Notes under the pieces: model-generated
What the model was told of the DNA's origin: nothing
What the model saw: the letters and a program-made list of their open reading frames with translations, nothing else
Database searches by the model: none
Assembly: GCF_030150155.1 (NCBI RefSeq)
Contig: NZ_JASLGR010000018.1
Span: forward strand, 62,001-126,000
Length of the DNA: 64,000 nt
Source: Nocardioides sp.
GTDB taxonomy: Bacteria > Actinomycetota > Actinomycetes > Propionibacteriales > Nocardioidaceae
Direction of reading: 5' to 3'
Program-made: the position numbers and the translations under genes
In this document: piece after piece, positions 51,225 through 59,519 of the stretch
Position numbering within the stretch: position 1 is the stretch's first letter
Layout of the letters: each line of letters opens with the position of its first letter

Positions 51225-51647
51225 GGCCAGCCCGCGCAGGCAGCTGCGCATCATCGCCCGGTGGTTCCAGGCCAGCACCGGACGCAGCAGCACCGACGCC
51301 ACCCCCAGCGCACCCCGGGCCCGCACCTCCTGACGGAACGCCAACCGGGTCCGACCCGGTGCCGTCTCGGTCAGGGTGAAGCGGGCGAAGCCGTCCAGGT
51401 CACCGCCGAGGGTGACCTCCAGGACCGGGAGGTCGCGGGCCGAGGCGTGCGCGACCAGGTCGAGGGAGTACGGCAGCACCGAGCGGCACACCAGCCAGGC
51501 GGTCTCCTGGTCGAGCCGGGCCACGGCCCGGACCTCGGGCCACCAGCGCGGGTAGGCGGCGAGGTCGAGCAGCACCGCGGCGACGGCGGGCACCGGCGCA
51601 TCGACCTCCCAGGTGGAGGTGAAGGTGTAGCGCGCCCGGTCCGCCAT
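50874..51647 (-). CDS. SRPBCC-fold protein with an antisense C-terminal extension
   Basis: 257 residues as an open frame. Residues 1-about 145 are a normal SRPBCC (START-like) domain: YTFTSTWEVDAPVPAVAAVLLDLAAYPRWWPEV, then RFTLTETAPGRTRLAFRQEV and WNHRAMMRSCLRGLASA. Family members usually end there. The last about 110 residues are Gln/Asp/Gly-rich and lie antisense to the FUSC coding region, giving a 351-bp tail overlap. The stop codon was probably lost, or the natural end is elsewhere. Polyketide cyclase/lipid-binding role possible. Confidence 0.72.
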   Translation of the reverse strand: MADRARYTFTSTWEVDAPVPAVAAVLLDLAAYPRWWPEVRAVARLDQETAWLVCRSVLPYSLDLVAHASARDLPVLEVTLGGDLDGFARFTLTETAPGRTRLAFRQEVRARGALGVASVLLRPVLAWNHRAMMRSCLRGLASAAADRQTTGGDADGDTDDRLHGAVHDQLVDRGGVRQGDHQQRGRGDREQAQGVVAAHQELADGLGRDDAADQAEGGQAEVEQEGRDQHTADGADDAQDAAFELDADVGDDQGHHR

Positions 51648-51650
51648 CCC

Positions 51651-52655
51651 TCACCCCCGGGGCGATCCGATCCGGGGCAGCACGTGGTCGGCGTACGTCG
51701 ACAGGAACGCTGCCTGGTTGAGGCCGACGTTGTGCACGAAGACGCGGTCGTAGCCCTGGTCGAGGTGTCCCTGGATGGCGGCGGCGTGGACGGCCGGGTC
51801 GGCGCTGACCACCAGGCGGCCGTCGAGGTCCTCGGGTCGCACCAGCCGGGCGATCTGCTCGATCATCTGCGGTGAGCGCAGGTCGCCGCGGGCGAAGCGC
51901 ATCGCACCGATCGGGTAGTGCGTCACCGCCTGGGCCAGCGCCTCGTCGTCGGTCGGGGCCCAGGAGACGTTGAGGTGCAGCCAGGCGGGCATCGCGGCGG
52001 CGTCCTTGCCGGCCTCGGCGGCTCCGGCCCGGAACCGCTCCAGCACGGTGCCGGCCTGGTCGTAGGAGACACCGACGGCGAGCAGGCCGTCGGCGGTGCG
52101 CCCGGCGCGCCGGGCGGTGACCGGTCCCCCGGTCGCCACCAGCACCGCCGGCGCGGTGGCCGGCATCGTCCAGAGCCGGCTGGTCTCCAGGGTGAAGTGG
52201 TCCCCGGCGAAGCGGGTGTCGCGGCCGGCGGCGGAGGCGGCGAAGAGCCGCTTGATCAGGTCGACGGCCTCGAACAGCCGGGCGATCCGCTCCGGCGGCT
52301 CGGGCCAGTAGCCGCCGGTGACGTGCTCGTGCAGCGCCTCCCCCGCACTGAGCGAGAGCCAGGCGCGGCCGGGGTTCATCGCCCCCAGGGTGGCGACGGC
52401 CTGGGCGATCGCGGCCGGGTGCATCCGGCCACCCGCGGTGGCCATCCCGGGCCCGACGTCACCGCCGGTGCGCTCGGCGATGGCGGCCAGGACGGGCCAG
52501 ACCGCGGGGGCCTGCCCGAGGCTGGGCAGCCAGGGCTGGAACAGGTCGGCGGCCAGGGTTCCGACGAACCCTGCCTGCTCGGCCAGCACCGCCAGCTCGA
52601 CCGCGTCACGCGGGGCGAGCCGGTCGACGGCTGCCACGTATCCGACGCTCGTCAC
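51651..52655 (-). CDS. LLM-class flavin (possibly F420)-dependent oxidoreductase
   Basis: 334 residues from GTG 52655, which lies 7 nt after a TACGAT hexamer; ATG 52664 would sit on the -10 box. Luciferase-like TIM barrel: VGPGMATAGGRMHPAAIAQAVATLGAMNPGRAWLSLSAGEALHEHVTG and ILVATGG-type VLVATGGPVTARRAGRTADGLL. The GEALHEH motif is typical of F420-dependent family members. Adjacent to a transporter of the F420-0-associated type, which supports F420 use. Substrate unknown. Confidence 0.85.
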   Translation of the reverse strand: MTSVGYVAAVDRLAPRDAVELAVLAEQAGFVGTLAADLFQPWLPSLGQAPAVWPVLAAIAERTGGDVGPGMATAGGRMHPAAIAQAVATLGAMNPGRAWLSLSAGEALHEHVTGGYWPEPPERIARLFEAVDLIKRLFAASAAGRDTRFAGDHFTLETSRLWTMPATAPAVLVATGGPVTARRAGRTADGLLAVGVSYDQAGTVLERFRAGAAEAGKDAAAMPAWLHLNVSWAPTDDEALAQAVTHYPIGAMRFARGDLRSPQMIEQIARLVRPEDLDGRLVVSADPAVHAAAIQGHLDQGYDRVFVHNVGLNQAAFLSTYADHVLPRIGSPRG

Positions 52656-52678
52656 GGGCGCCATCGTAGGGCGTTCAC

Positions 52679-53458
52679 CTACGCGTACGCGATCAGCGGC
52701 CGTCCGGTGCGGGGGTGGCTCAGGACGTCCACCTCGACACCGTACGTCGTCCCGATCAGCTCTCGGGTCAGGACCGTCTCGGGGCTGCCGGCCGCCCGCA
52801 CCACCCCGTCGGCCAGGACGACCACCTGGTCGCAGAACGACGCGGCGAGGTTGAGGTCGTGCAGCGCCGCGACCACGGTGATCCCGTCGGCGGCGAGCTC
52901 GCGCACCAGGGTCAGGGTCTGCAGCTGGGCGGCGATGTCGAGGTGGTTGGTGGGCTCGTCGAGGAACAGCACCTGCGGCTCCTGGGCCAGGGCGCGGGCG
53001 AGGTGGACGCGTTGGGCCTCACCGCCCGAGAGCGAGCCGAGCTCGCGCTCGGCGAAGGCGTCGACCCCGGCGCGCTTCATCGCGGTCTCGACGGCGTCGT
53101 CCTGCCCGGTCGCTCCGGCGAGGCCGTCGAAGCCCCACAGCGAGCGGTGCGGGGTGCGGCCCAGGTCGACGGCCTGGCGAACCGTGACGCCGATGTCGGC
53201 GCGGGCGTCCTGCTCGACCAGGGCGAGCAGCCGGGCACGGCGGCGCCGTGGCATCGCCAACACGTCCTCGCCGCCGAACAGGACGGTGCCGGTAGCGGGC
53301 AGCAGGCCGGCCAGGCCGCGGAGCAGGGTCGACTTGCCGGCGCCGTTGGGGCCGACCAGGGCGGTGACGGTGCCGGGCTCGGCGCTGAGCGAGGCCGCGT
53401 CGACGATCCGGCGCCCGGCTCGCTCGACGGTGAGGTCGACGACGTGGAGACCTCTCAT
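52679..53458 (-). CDS. ABC transporter ATP-binding protein (FecE/BtuD type)
   Basis: 259 residues. Walker A VGPNGAGKSTL, signature LSGGEAQRVHLARAL, Walker B QVLFLDEPTNHLDIAAQ and switch His in ALHDLNLAASF. It energises the permease and binding protein encoded upstream in the same operon, with 4-bp overlap to the permease. Confidence 0.92.
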   Translation of the reverse strand: MRGLHVVDLTVERAGRRIVDAASLSAEPGTVTALVGPNGAGKSTLLRGLAGLLPATGTVLFGGEDVLAMPRRRRARLLALVEQDARADIGVTVRQAVDLGRTPHRSLWGFDGLAGATGQDDAVETAMKRAGVDAFAERELGSLSGGEAQRVHLARALAQEPQVLFLDEPTNHLDIAAQLQTLTLVRELAADGITVVAALHDLNLAASFCDQVVVLADGVVRAAGSPETVLTRELIGTTYGVEVDVLSHPRTGRPLIAYA

Positions 53459-54456
53459 GCGCGTCCTCGGTTCCTGATCAGGACGGCGACGAAGACCGGG
53501 GCGCCGACCAGCACGGTGATGATCCCGACAGGGAGCTCGCGGGGCTCGAAGAGGGTCCGGGCGCCGGTGTCGACCCAGATCATGAAGACGGCACCGATCA
53601 CCGCCGACAGCGGCAGCAGCAGACGGTGGCGCGAGCCGACCAGCAGCCGGACCGCGTTGGGCAGCACCAGGCCGACGAAGCCGATCGACCCCGAGACCGA
53701 GACCATCGACCCGGTCAGCAGGGCCGTGCCGCCGAGCAGCACCCAGCGCGCCGCGGAGACCGGCACACCGAGCCCGGCCGCAGCGGAGTCGCCGAACGCG
53801 AAGGCGTCCAGGATCCGGCCCGAGGCCAGCAGCGGCAGTCCGACCACGGCGAAGGCGCCCCACGAGATCGCCGCCGAGGACCAGTCCGCGCCGCCCAGCG
53901 AGCCCAGCAGCCAGTTGAGGATCTGGCGGTAGGAGTCGCCGTGGGACTCCGAGAAGATCACCAGCGAGGTCAGCGAGCCGACGAACGAGGAGACCGCCAG
54001 ACCGGCCAGCACCGTCCGGGTCGGGGTGATCGCGCCGAGTGAGCGGGCCAGCGCCAGCGTCGCGGCCAGGGCGGCCATCGCCCCGACGAAGGCCGCGACC
54101 GGGAGCAGCACCGACAGGCCGGCGAGCAGCACCAGCACGGCGCCGAGGCTGGCCCCGGAGGAGAGCCCGAGCAGGTACGGGTCGGCGAGCGGGTTGCGGG
54201 TCAGGGCCTGCATCACCACCCCCGACAGCGCCAGGCCGGCCCCGACCGCAGCGGCGGTGAGCACTCGCGGTAGCCGCAACTGCCACACGATGCCGTCGCG
54301 GATCAGGCTCAGGTCGCTGTGCCCGATCCCGAGGTGGGACGCGATCGAGCCCCACACCTCGGTGACGCTCAGGTCGGCCGCCCCGAAGGTCACCGCGGTG
54401 ACGATCGAGGCGGCCAATGCGAGCAGGGCGAGCCCGACCCAGCCGAGCTGCCTCAC
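53455..54456 (-). CDS. ABC transporter permease (FecCD type)
   Basis: 333 residues, about ten membrane segments. FecCD marks: RLPRVLTAAAVGAGLALSGVVMQALTRNPLADPYLLGLSSGASLGAV and GSIGFVGLVLPNAVRLLVGSRHR (coupling region), GARTLFEPRELPVGIITVLVGAPVFVAVLIR. This family moves iron complexes, haem and cobalamin; here the binding protein points to a cofactor-type substrate. Overlaps both neighbours by 4 bp. Confidence 0.92.
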   Translation of the reverse strand: MRQLGWVGLALLALAASIVTAVTFGAADLSVTEVWGSIASHLGIGHSDLSLIRDGIVWQLRLPRVLTAAAVGAGLALSGVVMQALTRNPLADPYLLGLSSGASLGAVLVLLAGLSVLLPVAAFVGAMAALAATLALARSLGAITPTRTVLAGLAVSSFVGSLTSLVIFSESHGDSYRQILNWLLGSLGGADWSSAAISWGAFAVVGLPLLASGRILDAFAFGDSAAAGLGVPVSAARWVLLGGTALLTGSMVSVSGSIGFVGLVLPNAVRLLVGSRHRLLLPLSAVIGAVFMIWVDTGARTLFEPRELPVGIITVLVGAPVFVAVLIRNRGRA

Positions 54457-55448
54457 TGCGCGAGCAGGCCCATCGAGCCGAGGTCGTCGGAGATCGTCTG
54501 CGCGGCCGAGACCGACCGGACGCCGGCCTCGGCGGCCGGGAACGGGATCACCAGGAAGCGGTGCTTCTTGACCGCGGTCAGGGCGGCGGTGGCGGGGTTG
54601 GACTCCAGGGTCTTGATCTTGGCTGTGGCCGGGTTCCAGGTGGCGTCGACCAGCACGATCACGTCCGGGTCGGAGGCCACGATCGCCTCCCAGCCCATCG
54701 AGGTCCAGGTCGCCTTCTGGTCCGCGGCGACGTTGGTCAGGCCGACCGCGTCGAGCACCATCTGGGGTGCGCCGATGCCGCCGCCGACGTACGGGGTGTC
54801 ATCGCCCGAGGACCACCACAGTGCGGTGGTGCCGGCCTTGGCCTTCGCGACCTTGGCCAGCGCAGCGCGCTGCTCGGCGACCAGGGCGGTCGCCGCCTTC
54901 TCCGCGCCGAGCACCTGGCCGGCCTGCTCGAACTGGGAGAAGAGCAGGTCGAAGGTCATCTTCTTCGGCTGGTAGGCCGGCTCCTGACAGGCCGCCGGCG
55001 AGACGTACGTCGCCACGCCGAGCTTCGCCAGCGTCGCCCGGTCACCGGCGGTGTCGGCACTGAAGTTCGACTCCCAGCCGCCGAAGACCAGGTCGGGCTC
55101 CTTGGCCAGCACGACCTCCTTGCTGGGGGCCTGGTCCGAAAGCACCGGCACGTTCGCGACCTGGTCGGCCCACTGCGTGGGCACCGGGCCGTCGGCGAAC
55201 GCGGTGCCGACCAGCTTGGATCCCAGGCCAAGGGCGAGCGCCAGCTCGGTCGAGGTGGACTTGATCGTGACGATCCGCTGCGGGTCGGTGCCGAGCGTGA
55301 CCGTCGTACCGCAGTTGTCGACGGTTCCGGCCGAGGCGGCCGAAGCCGACGGCGACCCGGAGGCGCCGGTGGTGTCGGAGGATCCGCAGGCCGCCAGGGC
55401 CAGCGACCCGGCGAGCAGGGCGGGGATCAGGGCGGGGGTGAGCTTCAT
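54453..55448 (-). CDS. Lipoprotein binding subunit, F420-0-transporter-like
   Basis: 331 residues from ATG 55448. Lipobox SLALAAC with Cys about 21, Ser/Ala linker, then a two-lobed helical-backbone binding protein (QRIVTIKSTSTELALALGLGSKLVGTAFADGP; DLVFGGWESNFSADTAGDRATLAKLGVATYVSPAACQEP; WWSSGDDTPYVGGGIGAPQMVLDAVGL). I recall these blocks from the family named putative F420-0 ABC transporter binding protein (TIGR03868), a name based on phyletic co-occurrence. Ligand unproven. Confidence 0.85.
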   Translation of the reverse strand: MKLTPALIPALLAGSLALAACGSSDTTGASGSPSASAASAGTVDNCGTTVTLGTDPQRIVTIKSTSTELALALGLGSKLVGTAFADGPVPTQWADQVANVPVLSDQAPSKEVVLAKEPDLVFGGWESNFSADTAGDRATLAKLGVATYVSPAACQEPAYQPKKMTFDLLFSQFEQAGQVLGAEKAATALVAEQRAALAKVAKAKAGTTALWWSSGDDTPYVGGGIGAPQMVLDAVGLTNVAADQKATWTSMGWEAIVASDPDVIVLVDATWNPATAKIKTLESNPATAALTAVKKHRFLVIPFPAAEAGVRSVSAAQTISDDLGSMGLLAQ

Positions 55449-55580
55449 GGGTTCTCCAGAGGTGTCGGGGCAGCACAGACCGCGCACACCCGAGGCGGGC
55501 TGCGCTGGTGATCGCACCTCCCCAAGTCCGGGAACGCACACATCGGCCCAAGTGACGGCCGACGGATCAGCCGAACCCTA
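55449..55580 (-). promoter_or_regulatory. Promoter and long structured leader of the ABC transporter operon
   Basis: A TAGGGT -10 hexamer (55575-55580) predicts a leader of about 120 nt, in contrast to the leaderless genes nearby. Within it, TCGGCC and GGCCGA form a hairpin, GGTGCGATCACC forms a second short one, and the following GCAGCCCGCC is reminiscent of a cobalamin riboswitch core, but the match is weak. It could be a riboswitch sensing the transported cofactor. Confidence 0.45.
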
Positions 55581-55619
55581 GCGTGCCGCTGCGGGCCGGC
55601 GGCATGGGATCCTACGCAG

Positions 55620-57260
55620 ATGACGCACAGCGGCCCGGTCACCGCCCGCTGGCTGACCCGGGGTGCGGGTGCCTGCGCGATCGTGCTGGGTGCCCTGCTC
55701 CTGTTCCGTCCGGTCTCCTCACTCGCCCTGATCGTGCTGATCACCGTCGGCGGACTGCTGGCGCTGGCGGTCGGCGAGTTCACCGGCGAGCACGACCACC
55801 CACGCTGGGCACGGGCCAGGGCGGTAGCGTGGCTGGGCGCGGCGCTCGTGCTGGTGGCGTGGCCCGACGTCGGGGTCCGGGGCCTGGCGATCATGGTCGG
55901 GCTGAGCCTGGTGGTCGACGGGGCGATCGGCCTGGTCGCCGAGCGCCGCTACCTGACCGGGCTCGCCTCGGTGATCCTCGGTGCGCTGGCGCTGGGCTGG
56001 CCAGACGTCACCCTGATCGTGCTTTCGGCACTCTTCGCGATCCGGCTGCTGCGCTTCGGTCTGAGCCAGTTCATCACGGTGCCCTCGACCCGCTGGTGGT
56101 CGAAGGTCAAGCCTGGACTGGCCCTGGGCGGTGCCCTGGTGCTGCTGCTGATCAGCCTGACGTTCAATGCCGACAAGCCGCACCCCGACGCGTTCTACGA
56201 CGCTCCGGCCCCGGTGCCGTCCGCCGCCGGGGTGCTGCTCCGCTCCGAGCCGTTCACCCGGCAGGTGCCGGCCGGGGCGCGCGCCTGGCGGATCCTCTAC
56301 ACGACCACGCGCGCCGACGGCGTCCCCGCCGTGGCCAGCGCGATCGTGCTGGTCCCCGAGGCGGCCTCGGCCGCCCCGCGCCCCGTGGTCGCCTGGGCGC
56401 ACGGCACCACCGGCTATGCCCGGGGCTGTGCGCCGTCGCTGCTCTCGGACCCGTTCGAGGCGGGCGCGACCCCGGCGCTGAGCCAGGTGGTGAGGAACGG
56501 CTGGGCGATGGTCGCGACCGACTACGTGGGGCTGGGCACCGCCGGTCCGCACCCGTACCTGATCGGCCAGGGCGAGGGGCGCTCGGTGCTCGACGCGGTG
56601 AAGGCGGCCCACGATCTGCCCGGCGTCTCGCTCTCGCAGCGGACCGCGATCTGGGGCCACTCCCAGGGCGGTCATGCGGCCCTGTGGGCGGGGCAGCTCG
56701 CGCCGACGTACGCCCCCGACCTCGACCTGGTCGGGGTGGCGGCGCTGGCGCCGGCCAGTGACCTGACCGGGCTGGTCGCGAACCTGACGACGGTGCGGAT
56801 CAGCTCGGTGTTCGCGTCCTACGTGCTCCAGGCCTATGCCGACACCTATCCCGACGTCTCGTTCGACCACTACGTCAGGGCCACGGCGCGGATCCCGATC
56901 AGGGAGATGGCGACCCGCTGCCTGGACGAGCCGGAGGTCTTCGTCTCGGCACTGTCGGCGCTGCTGTTCGGCTCCTCGCCGTGGTCGCGCGACCCGGCCT
57001 CGGGCGCCCTGGGACGCCGCCTGGCGGAGAACACTCCGGTGGGCACGATCACGGCCCCGCTGCTGATCGCTCAGGGCGAGGCCGACACCCTGGTTCGGCC
57101 GTCGATGCAGCAGACGTACGTCGAGGGCCGCCGCGCTCGGGGCGGGGCGGTGGACTACCGCACGTACCCGGGCCAGGACCACATCGGCCTGGTCGACGAC
57201 CGGTCGCCGCTGATCGCGGACCTGCTGGCCTGGACGACGGCGCGGTTCGGCTCCTCCTGA
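55620..57260 (+). CDS. HdeD-like membrane domain fused to a secretory-lipase domain
   Basis: 546 residues. The first about 180 residues form six hydrophobic segments with the DUF308/HdeD look (ACAIVLGALLLFRPVSSLALIVLITVGGLLAL...ALGWPDVTLIVLSALFAIRLLRFG). The rest is an alpha/beta hydrolase of the LIP family: AWAHGTTGYARGC, nucleophile Ser348 in GHSQGGHAALWAG, Asp in QGEADTLVRPS and His in GQDHIGLV. The lipase part is probably extracytoplasmic. The fusion is unusual. Confidence 0.85.
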   Translation: MTHSGPVTARWLTRGAGACAIVLGALLLFRPVSSLALIVLITVGGLLALAVGEFTGEHDHPRWARARAVAWLGAALVLVAWPDVGVRGLAIMVGLSLVVDGAIGLVAERRYLTGLASVILGALALGWPDVTLIVLSALFAIRLLRFGLSQFITVPSTRWWSKVKPGLALGGALVLLLISLTFNADKPHPDAFYDAPAPVPSAAGVLLRSEPFTRQVPAGARAWRILYTTTRADGVPAVASAIVLVPEAASAAPRPVVAWAHGTTGYARGCAPSLLSDPFEAGATPALSQVVRNGWAMVATDYVGLGTAGPHPYLIGQGEGRSVLDAVKAAHDLPGVSLSQRTAIWGHSQGGHAALWAGQLAPTYAPDLDLVGVAALAPASDLTGLVANLTTVRISSVFASYVLQAYADTYPDVSFDHYVRATARIPIREMATRCLDEPEVFVSALSALLFGSSPWSRDPASGALGRRLAENTPVGTITAPLLIAQGEADTLVRPSMQQTYVEGRRARGGAVDYRTYPGQDHIGLVDDRSPLIADLLAWTTARFGSS

Positions 57261-57283
57261 GCGCTCAGGCCTGGTCTCAGGCC
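57256..57283. terminator. Bidirectional terminator hairpins
   Basis: CCTGAGCGCTCAGG (57256-57269) followed by GGCCTG-GTCT-CAGGCC (57268-57283), between the convergent lipase-fusion and CsoR-family genes. Confidence 0.65.
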
Positions 57284-57537
57284 AGGGCGAGGAAGAGCTT
57301 CTCCAGCTTCTGCGCGTCCACGCTCTCCCGCCCACCCTCGACCAGGCACTGCTCCAGGCCGGTGGCGACCAGAGCGTAGGCGCCCCGGTTGATCGCCTTG
57401 TTGACCGCGGCGAGCTGCATCAGCGCAGCCTCGCACTCGGCCCCCTCCTCCAGCATCCGGATGACGGAGGCGAGGTGTCCGTTGGCCTTCTTCAGGCGGG
57501 TGATCGTGGCCTTGATCTCGGCGGGCTCGAGCTGCAT
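57277..57537 (-). CDS. CsoR/RcnR-family regulator, CstR-like
   Basis: 86 residues, DUF156 helical fold (EIKATITRLKKANGHLASVIRMLEEGAECEAALMQLAAV). The first Cys (AEC) and last Cys (LEQCL) of the family are present, but the copper-ligand His four residues before the last Cys is Gly. Two Cys without His is the pattern of persulfide-sensing CstR rather than copper-sensing CsoR. Divergent from a CMD-family gene, with operators between. Leaderless layout (TACTAT, 7 nt). Confidence 0.87.
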   Translation of the reverse strand: MQLEPAEIKATITRLKKANGHLASVIRMLEEGAECEAALMQLAAVNKAINRGAYALVATGLEQCLVEGGRESVDAQKLEKLFLALA

Positions 57538-57549
57538 GCCACCAATAGT

Positions 57550-57600
57550 AACCCCCTAGGGGGATGTGTTACGGTCGAAACATATCCCCCCAGGGGGTTC
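57550..57600. promoter_or_regulatory. CsoR/CstR-type operators
   Basis: Two G/C-run palindromes: around 57550-57565 (AACCCCCTAGGGGGAT) and 57582-57600 (core CCCCCCAGGGGG), typical of CsoR/CstR family sites. They lie between the regulator and the CMD-family gene. Confidence 0.85.
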
Positions 57601-57620
57601 CTTCGTCTTGAGAGGCAGCC

Positions 57621-57998
57621 ATGACCGACCACTCCCCGCACGGCACCGAGGTGCTGCGCGAGCTCACGCCCCTGCACCGCAACCTGCGCCGTGCGATCCC
57701 CGACGTCTACCGCGGGTTCGGCGAGCTCTCGGGCGCTGCCTTCGCCGACGGAGCCCTGGACCGCAGGACCAAGGAGCTGATCGCCTTCGCGATCGGCGTC
57801 GTCGAGGGCTGCGACGGCTGCATCGCCTCGCACGGCCAGTCGGCCGCACGCGCCGGTGCCACCCGCCAGGAGGCCGCCGAGGCCATCGGCGTGACGTTCC
57901 TGATGCACGGCGGCCCCGCCACCATCCACGGTGCCCGCGCGTACGACGCCTTCTGCGAGTTCGCCGACGCCGTCGAGGCCCACGAGCAGGAGGCCTGA
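57621..57998 (+). CDS. Carboxymuconolactone decarboxylase/AhpD-like protein
   Basis: 125 residues. AhpD-type redox motif CxxC plus His: GCDGCIASHGQSAARAGATRQEAAEAIGV, preceded by DRRTKELIAFAIGVVEG. Likely a thiol-disulfide active protein. As the first gene under the CstR-like regulator it may help detoxify reactive sulfur or peroxide. Substrate unknown. Confidence 0.88.
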   Translation: MTDHSPHGTEVLRELTPLHRNLRRAIPDVYRGFGELSGAAFADGALDRRTKELIAFAIGVVEGCDGCIASHGQSAARAGATRQEAAEAIGVTFLMHGGPATIHGARAYDAFCEFADAVEAHEQEA

Positions 57999-58001
57999 GC
58001 C

Positions 58002-58169
58002 ATGTGCCGTCCCGTGACCTGCAAGACGTGCCAGAAGATCACCTGGGCCGGATGTGGTCAGCACATCGCCCAGGTGAAGGCCGGGGTACCCGCCGACATG
58101 TGGTGCGGCGGGCACCCGCGTGAGGAGCGCAGCGGCGGGCTGCTCAGCCGCCTGTTCAAGCGCGGCTGA
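58002..58169 (+). CDS. Small Cys/His-rich putative zinc protein
   Basis: 55 residues. Cys2, Cys7, Cys10, Cys18, His21, Cys35 and His38 in the pattern CKTCQKITWAGCGQH and WCGGHP; C7xxC10 with C18xxH21 could hold zinc, and C35xxH38 a second site. The rest is basic (LLSRLFKRG). It lies 3 bp after the AhpD-like gene. A family with the core TCxKxTWAGCGxH occurs in actinobacteria; function unknown. Confidence 0.8.
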   Translation: MCRPVTCKTCQKITWAGCGQHIAQVKAGVPADMWCGGHPREERSGGLLSRLFKRG

Positions 58170-58190
58170 GGCCGCGCGGGGGCCGGTCGC

Positions 58191-58664
58191 TCAGACGGCG
58201 GCCGGCTCCAGGATCTGCTTCATCGCAGCCAGGGTGGCGGTGATGCCGGCCTCGGCGTTGCCCGGGGCACCGGCGATGATCGTGTCGGCACGCTCGGGGT
58301 ACTTCACCCGGATCGTGGCCTGGCCCTCCTCGGAGAACTCCCACGACTCGGTGAGGACCGCGGTGCCCTCCTCGGGGCCGGCCGTGACGGCGTACGTCCA
58401 CGACGCGATGCCCGGGCCGGTCGACCAGCCGAAGGTGGTGCCGTCGGCGACGAGGACCTCGTTGCGGGTCTCCCAGGTGCGGCCGGCGACCTCGTTGCGT
58501 CCGAGGAAGGACGCCCCGACCTCGGCGACGGCACCGTCGTCCCAGACCACCTCATGACAGACCGGGGACCACTCCCCCGTCCGGGTGACGTCGGAGAAGA
58601 GGGCGTAGACCTCCTCCGGGGCAGCGGCGACGGTGACGGACGCGGAGTAGGTCAGGGTAGGCAC
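58191..58664 (-). CDS. SRPBCC-fold protein
   Basis: 157 residues from GTG 58664 (TAGGTT, 6 nt: leaderless). START-like pattern YSASVTVAAAPEEVYALFSDVTRTGEWSPVCHEVVWDD, GRTWETRNEVLVADGTTFGW and VLTESWEFSEEGQATI. Such proteins bind hydrophobic ligands or act as cyclases. No partner evident. Confidence 0.83.
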   Translation of the reverse strand: MPTLTYSASVTVAAAPEEVYALFSDVTRTGEWSPVCHEVVWDDGAVAEVGASFLGRNEVAGRTWETRNEVLVADGTTFGWSTGPGIASWTYAVTAGPEEGTAVLTESWEFSEEGQATIRVKYPERADTIIAGAPGNAEAGITATLAAMKQILEPAAV

Positions 58665-58673
58665 GCCCGCAAC

Positions 58674-59501
58674 CTATCGGCCGGGGGTGAGCCTGGTGCA
58701 GGCCGCTCCCACCACGGCGAGCACCGCACCCCCGGCAGCGACGGCGAGGAACCAGGCCGTGACGTCGGAGGTGAGCGCGTCGAGCACCGCCCCACCCAGC
58801 GCGTCGGCCGCGTCCAGGGCCACCCCGCGAGCGAAGAACCACGCCACCAGCCCGACCAGTGCCGTCCCCACCACGGCCAGGCCGGCGATCACCAGCGCGG
58901 TGGCCCGCCGCTGTGCGACCAGCAGACCGGCAGCGGCCAGGACGAGGGTGGCGACCAGGGAGGGTACGGCGAGCAGGTCGAGGAGCCTCGCGGAGTCCAG
59001 CGCCCTGACCAGCGACGGTGAGGCGGCGATGTCGACGGTCCCGCTCGGCGTCGGCAGCGCGCTCGCGAACGGCACCCCCATCGCCGTCAGGCGCTCGCGG
59101 AGTCCCTCGAAGAGCACCCCGAGATCGACGCTGAGCGACTGGTTCGAGACGCTCGCCCACAGGTTCTCTCGCCGGATCGTGGCCACCAGCTCCTGGTGCG
59201 AGCGGCGCACTGCCGTGCGCCACACCTGGGCGAACTGATCGGTCGCGACCACCCTCGCCGTCGTGGCCGAGGCCACCGGGGCGAGCGCGGACGGCAGCCC
59301 GTTCTCCTCCATCGCCTGCACCAGCGCCGACGTCACCCGCCGCTGCACCTCGGGCCGCTCGATCAGCGGGCCGACGGCACTGGTCCACCGGTCGCTGTCG
59401 AGCAGGTGATGCTGGCCCCAGACCGCGACGAAGGAGAAGGACCCGACGAGGAGCGACGCGATCAGCAGGACGGCAGCGAGCGTGGTGCGCAGGCCAGACA
59501 T
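58674..59501 (-). CDS. Membrane protein with large extracytoplasmic loop
   Basis: 275 residues. N-terminal membrane segment (TLAALLIASLLVGSFSFVAV region), an about 150-residue hydrophilic region (LIERPEVQRRVTSALVQAMEENG...), then three hydrophobic segments near the C-terminus. The layout is common in actinobacteria; no known function. Confidence 0.75.
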   Translation of the reverse strand: MSGLRTTLAAVLLIASLLVGSFSFVAVWGQHHLLDSDRWTSAVGPLIERPEVQRRVTSALVQAMEENGLPSALAPVASATTARVVATDQFAQVWRTAVRRSHQELVATIRRENLWASVSNQSLSVDLGVLFEGLRERLTAMGVPFASALPTPSGTVDIAASPSLVRALDSARLLDLLAVPSLVATLVLAAAGLLVAQRRATALVIAGLAVVGTALVGLVAWFFARGVALDAADALGGAVLDALTSDVTAWFLAVAAGGAVLAVVGAACTRLTPGR

Positions 59502-59519
59502 GGCCCCACCCTCTCAGCC

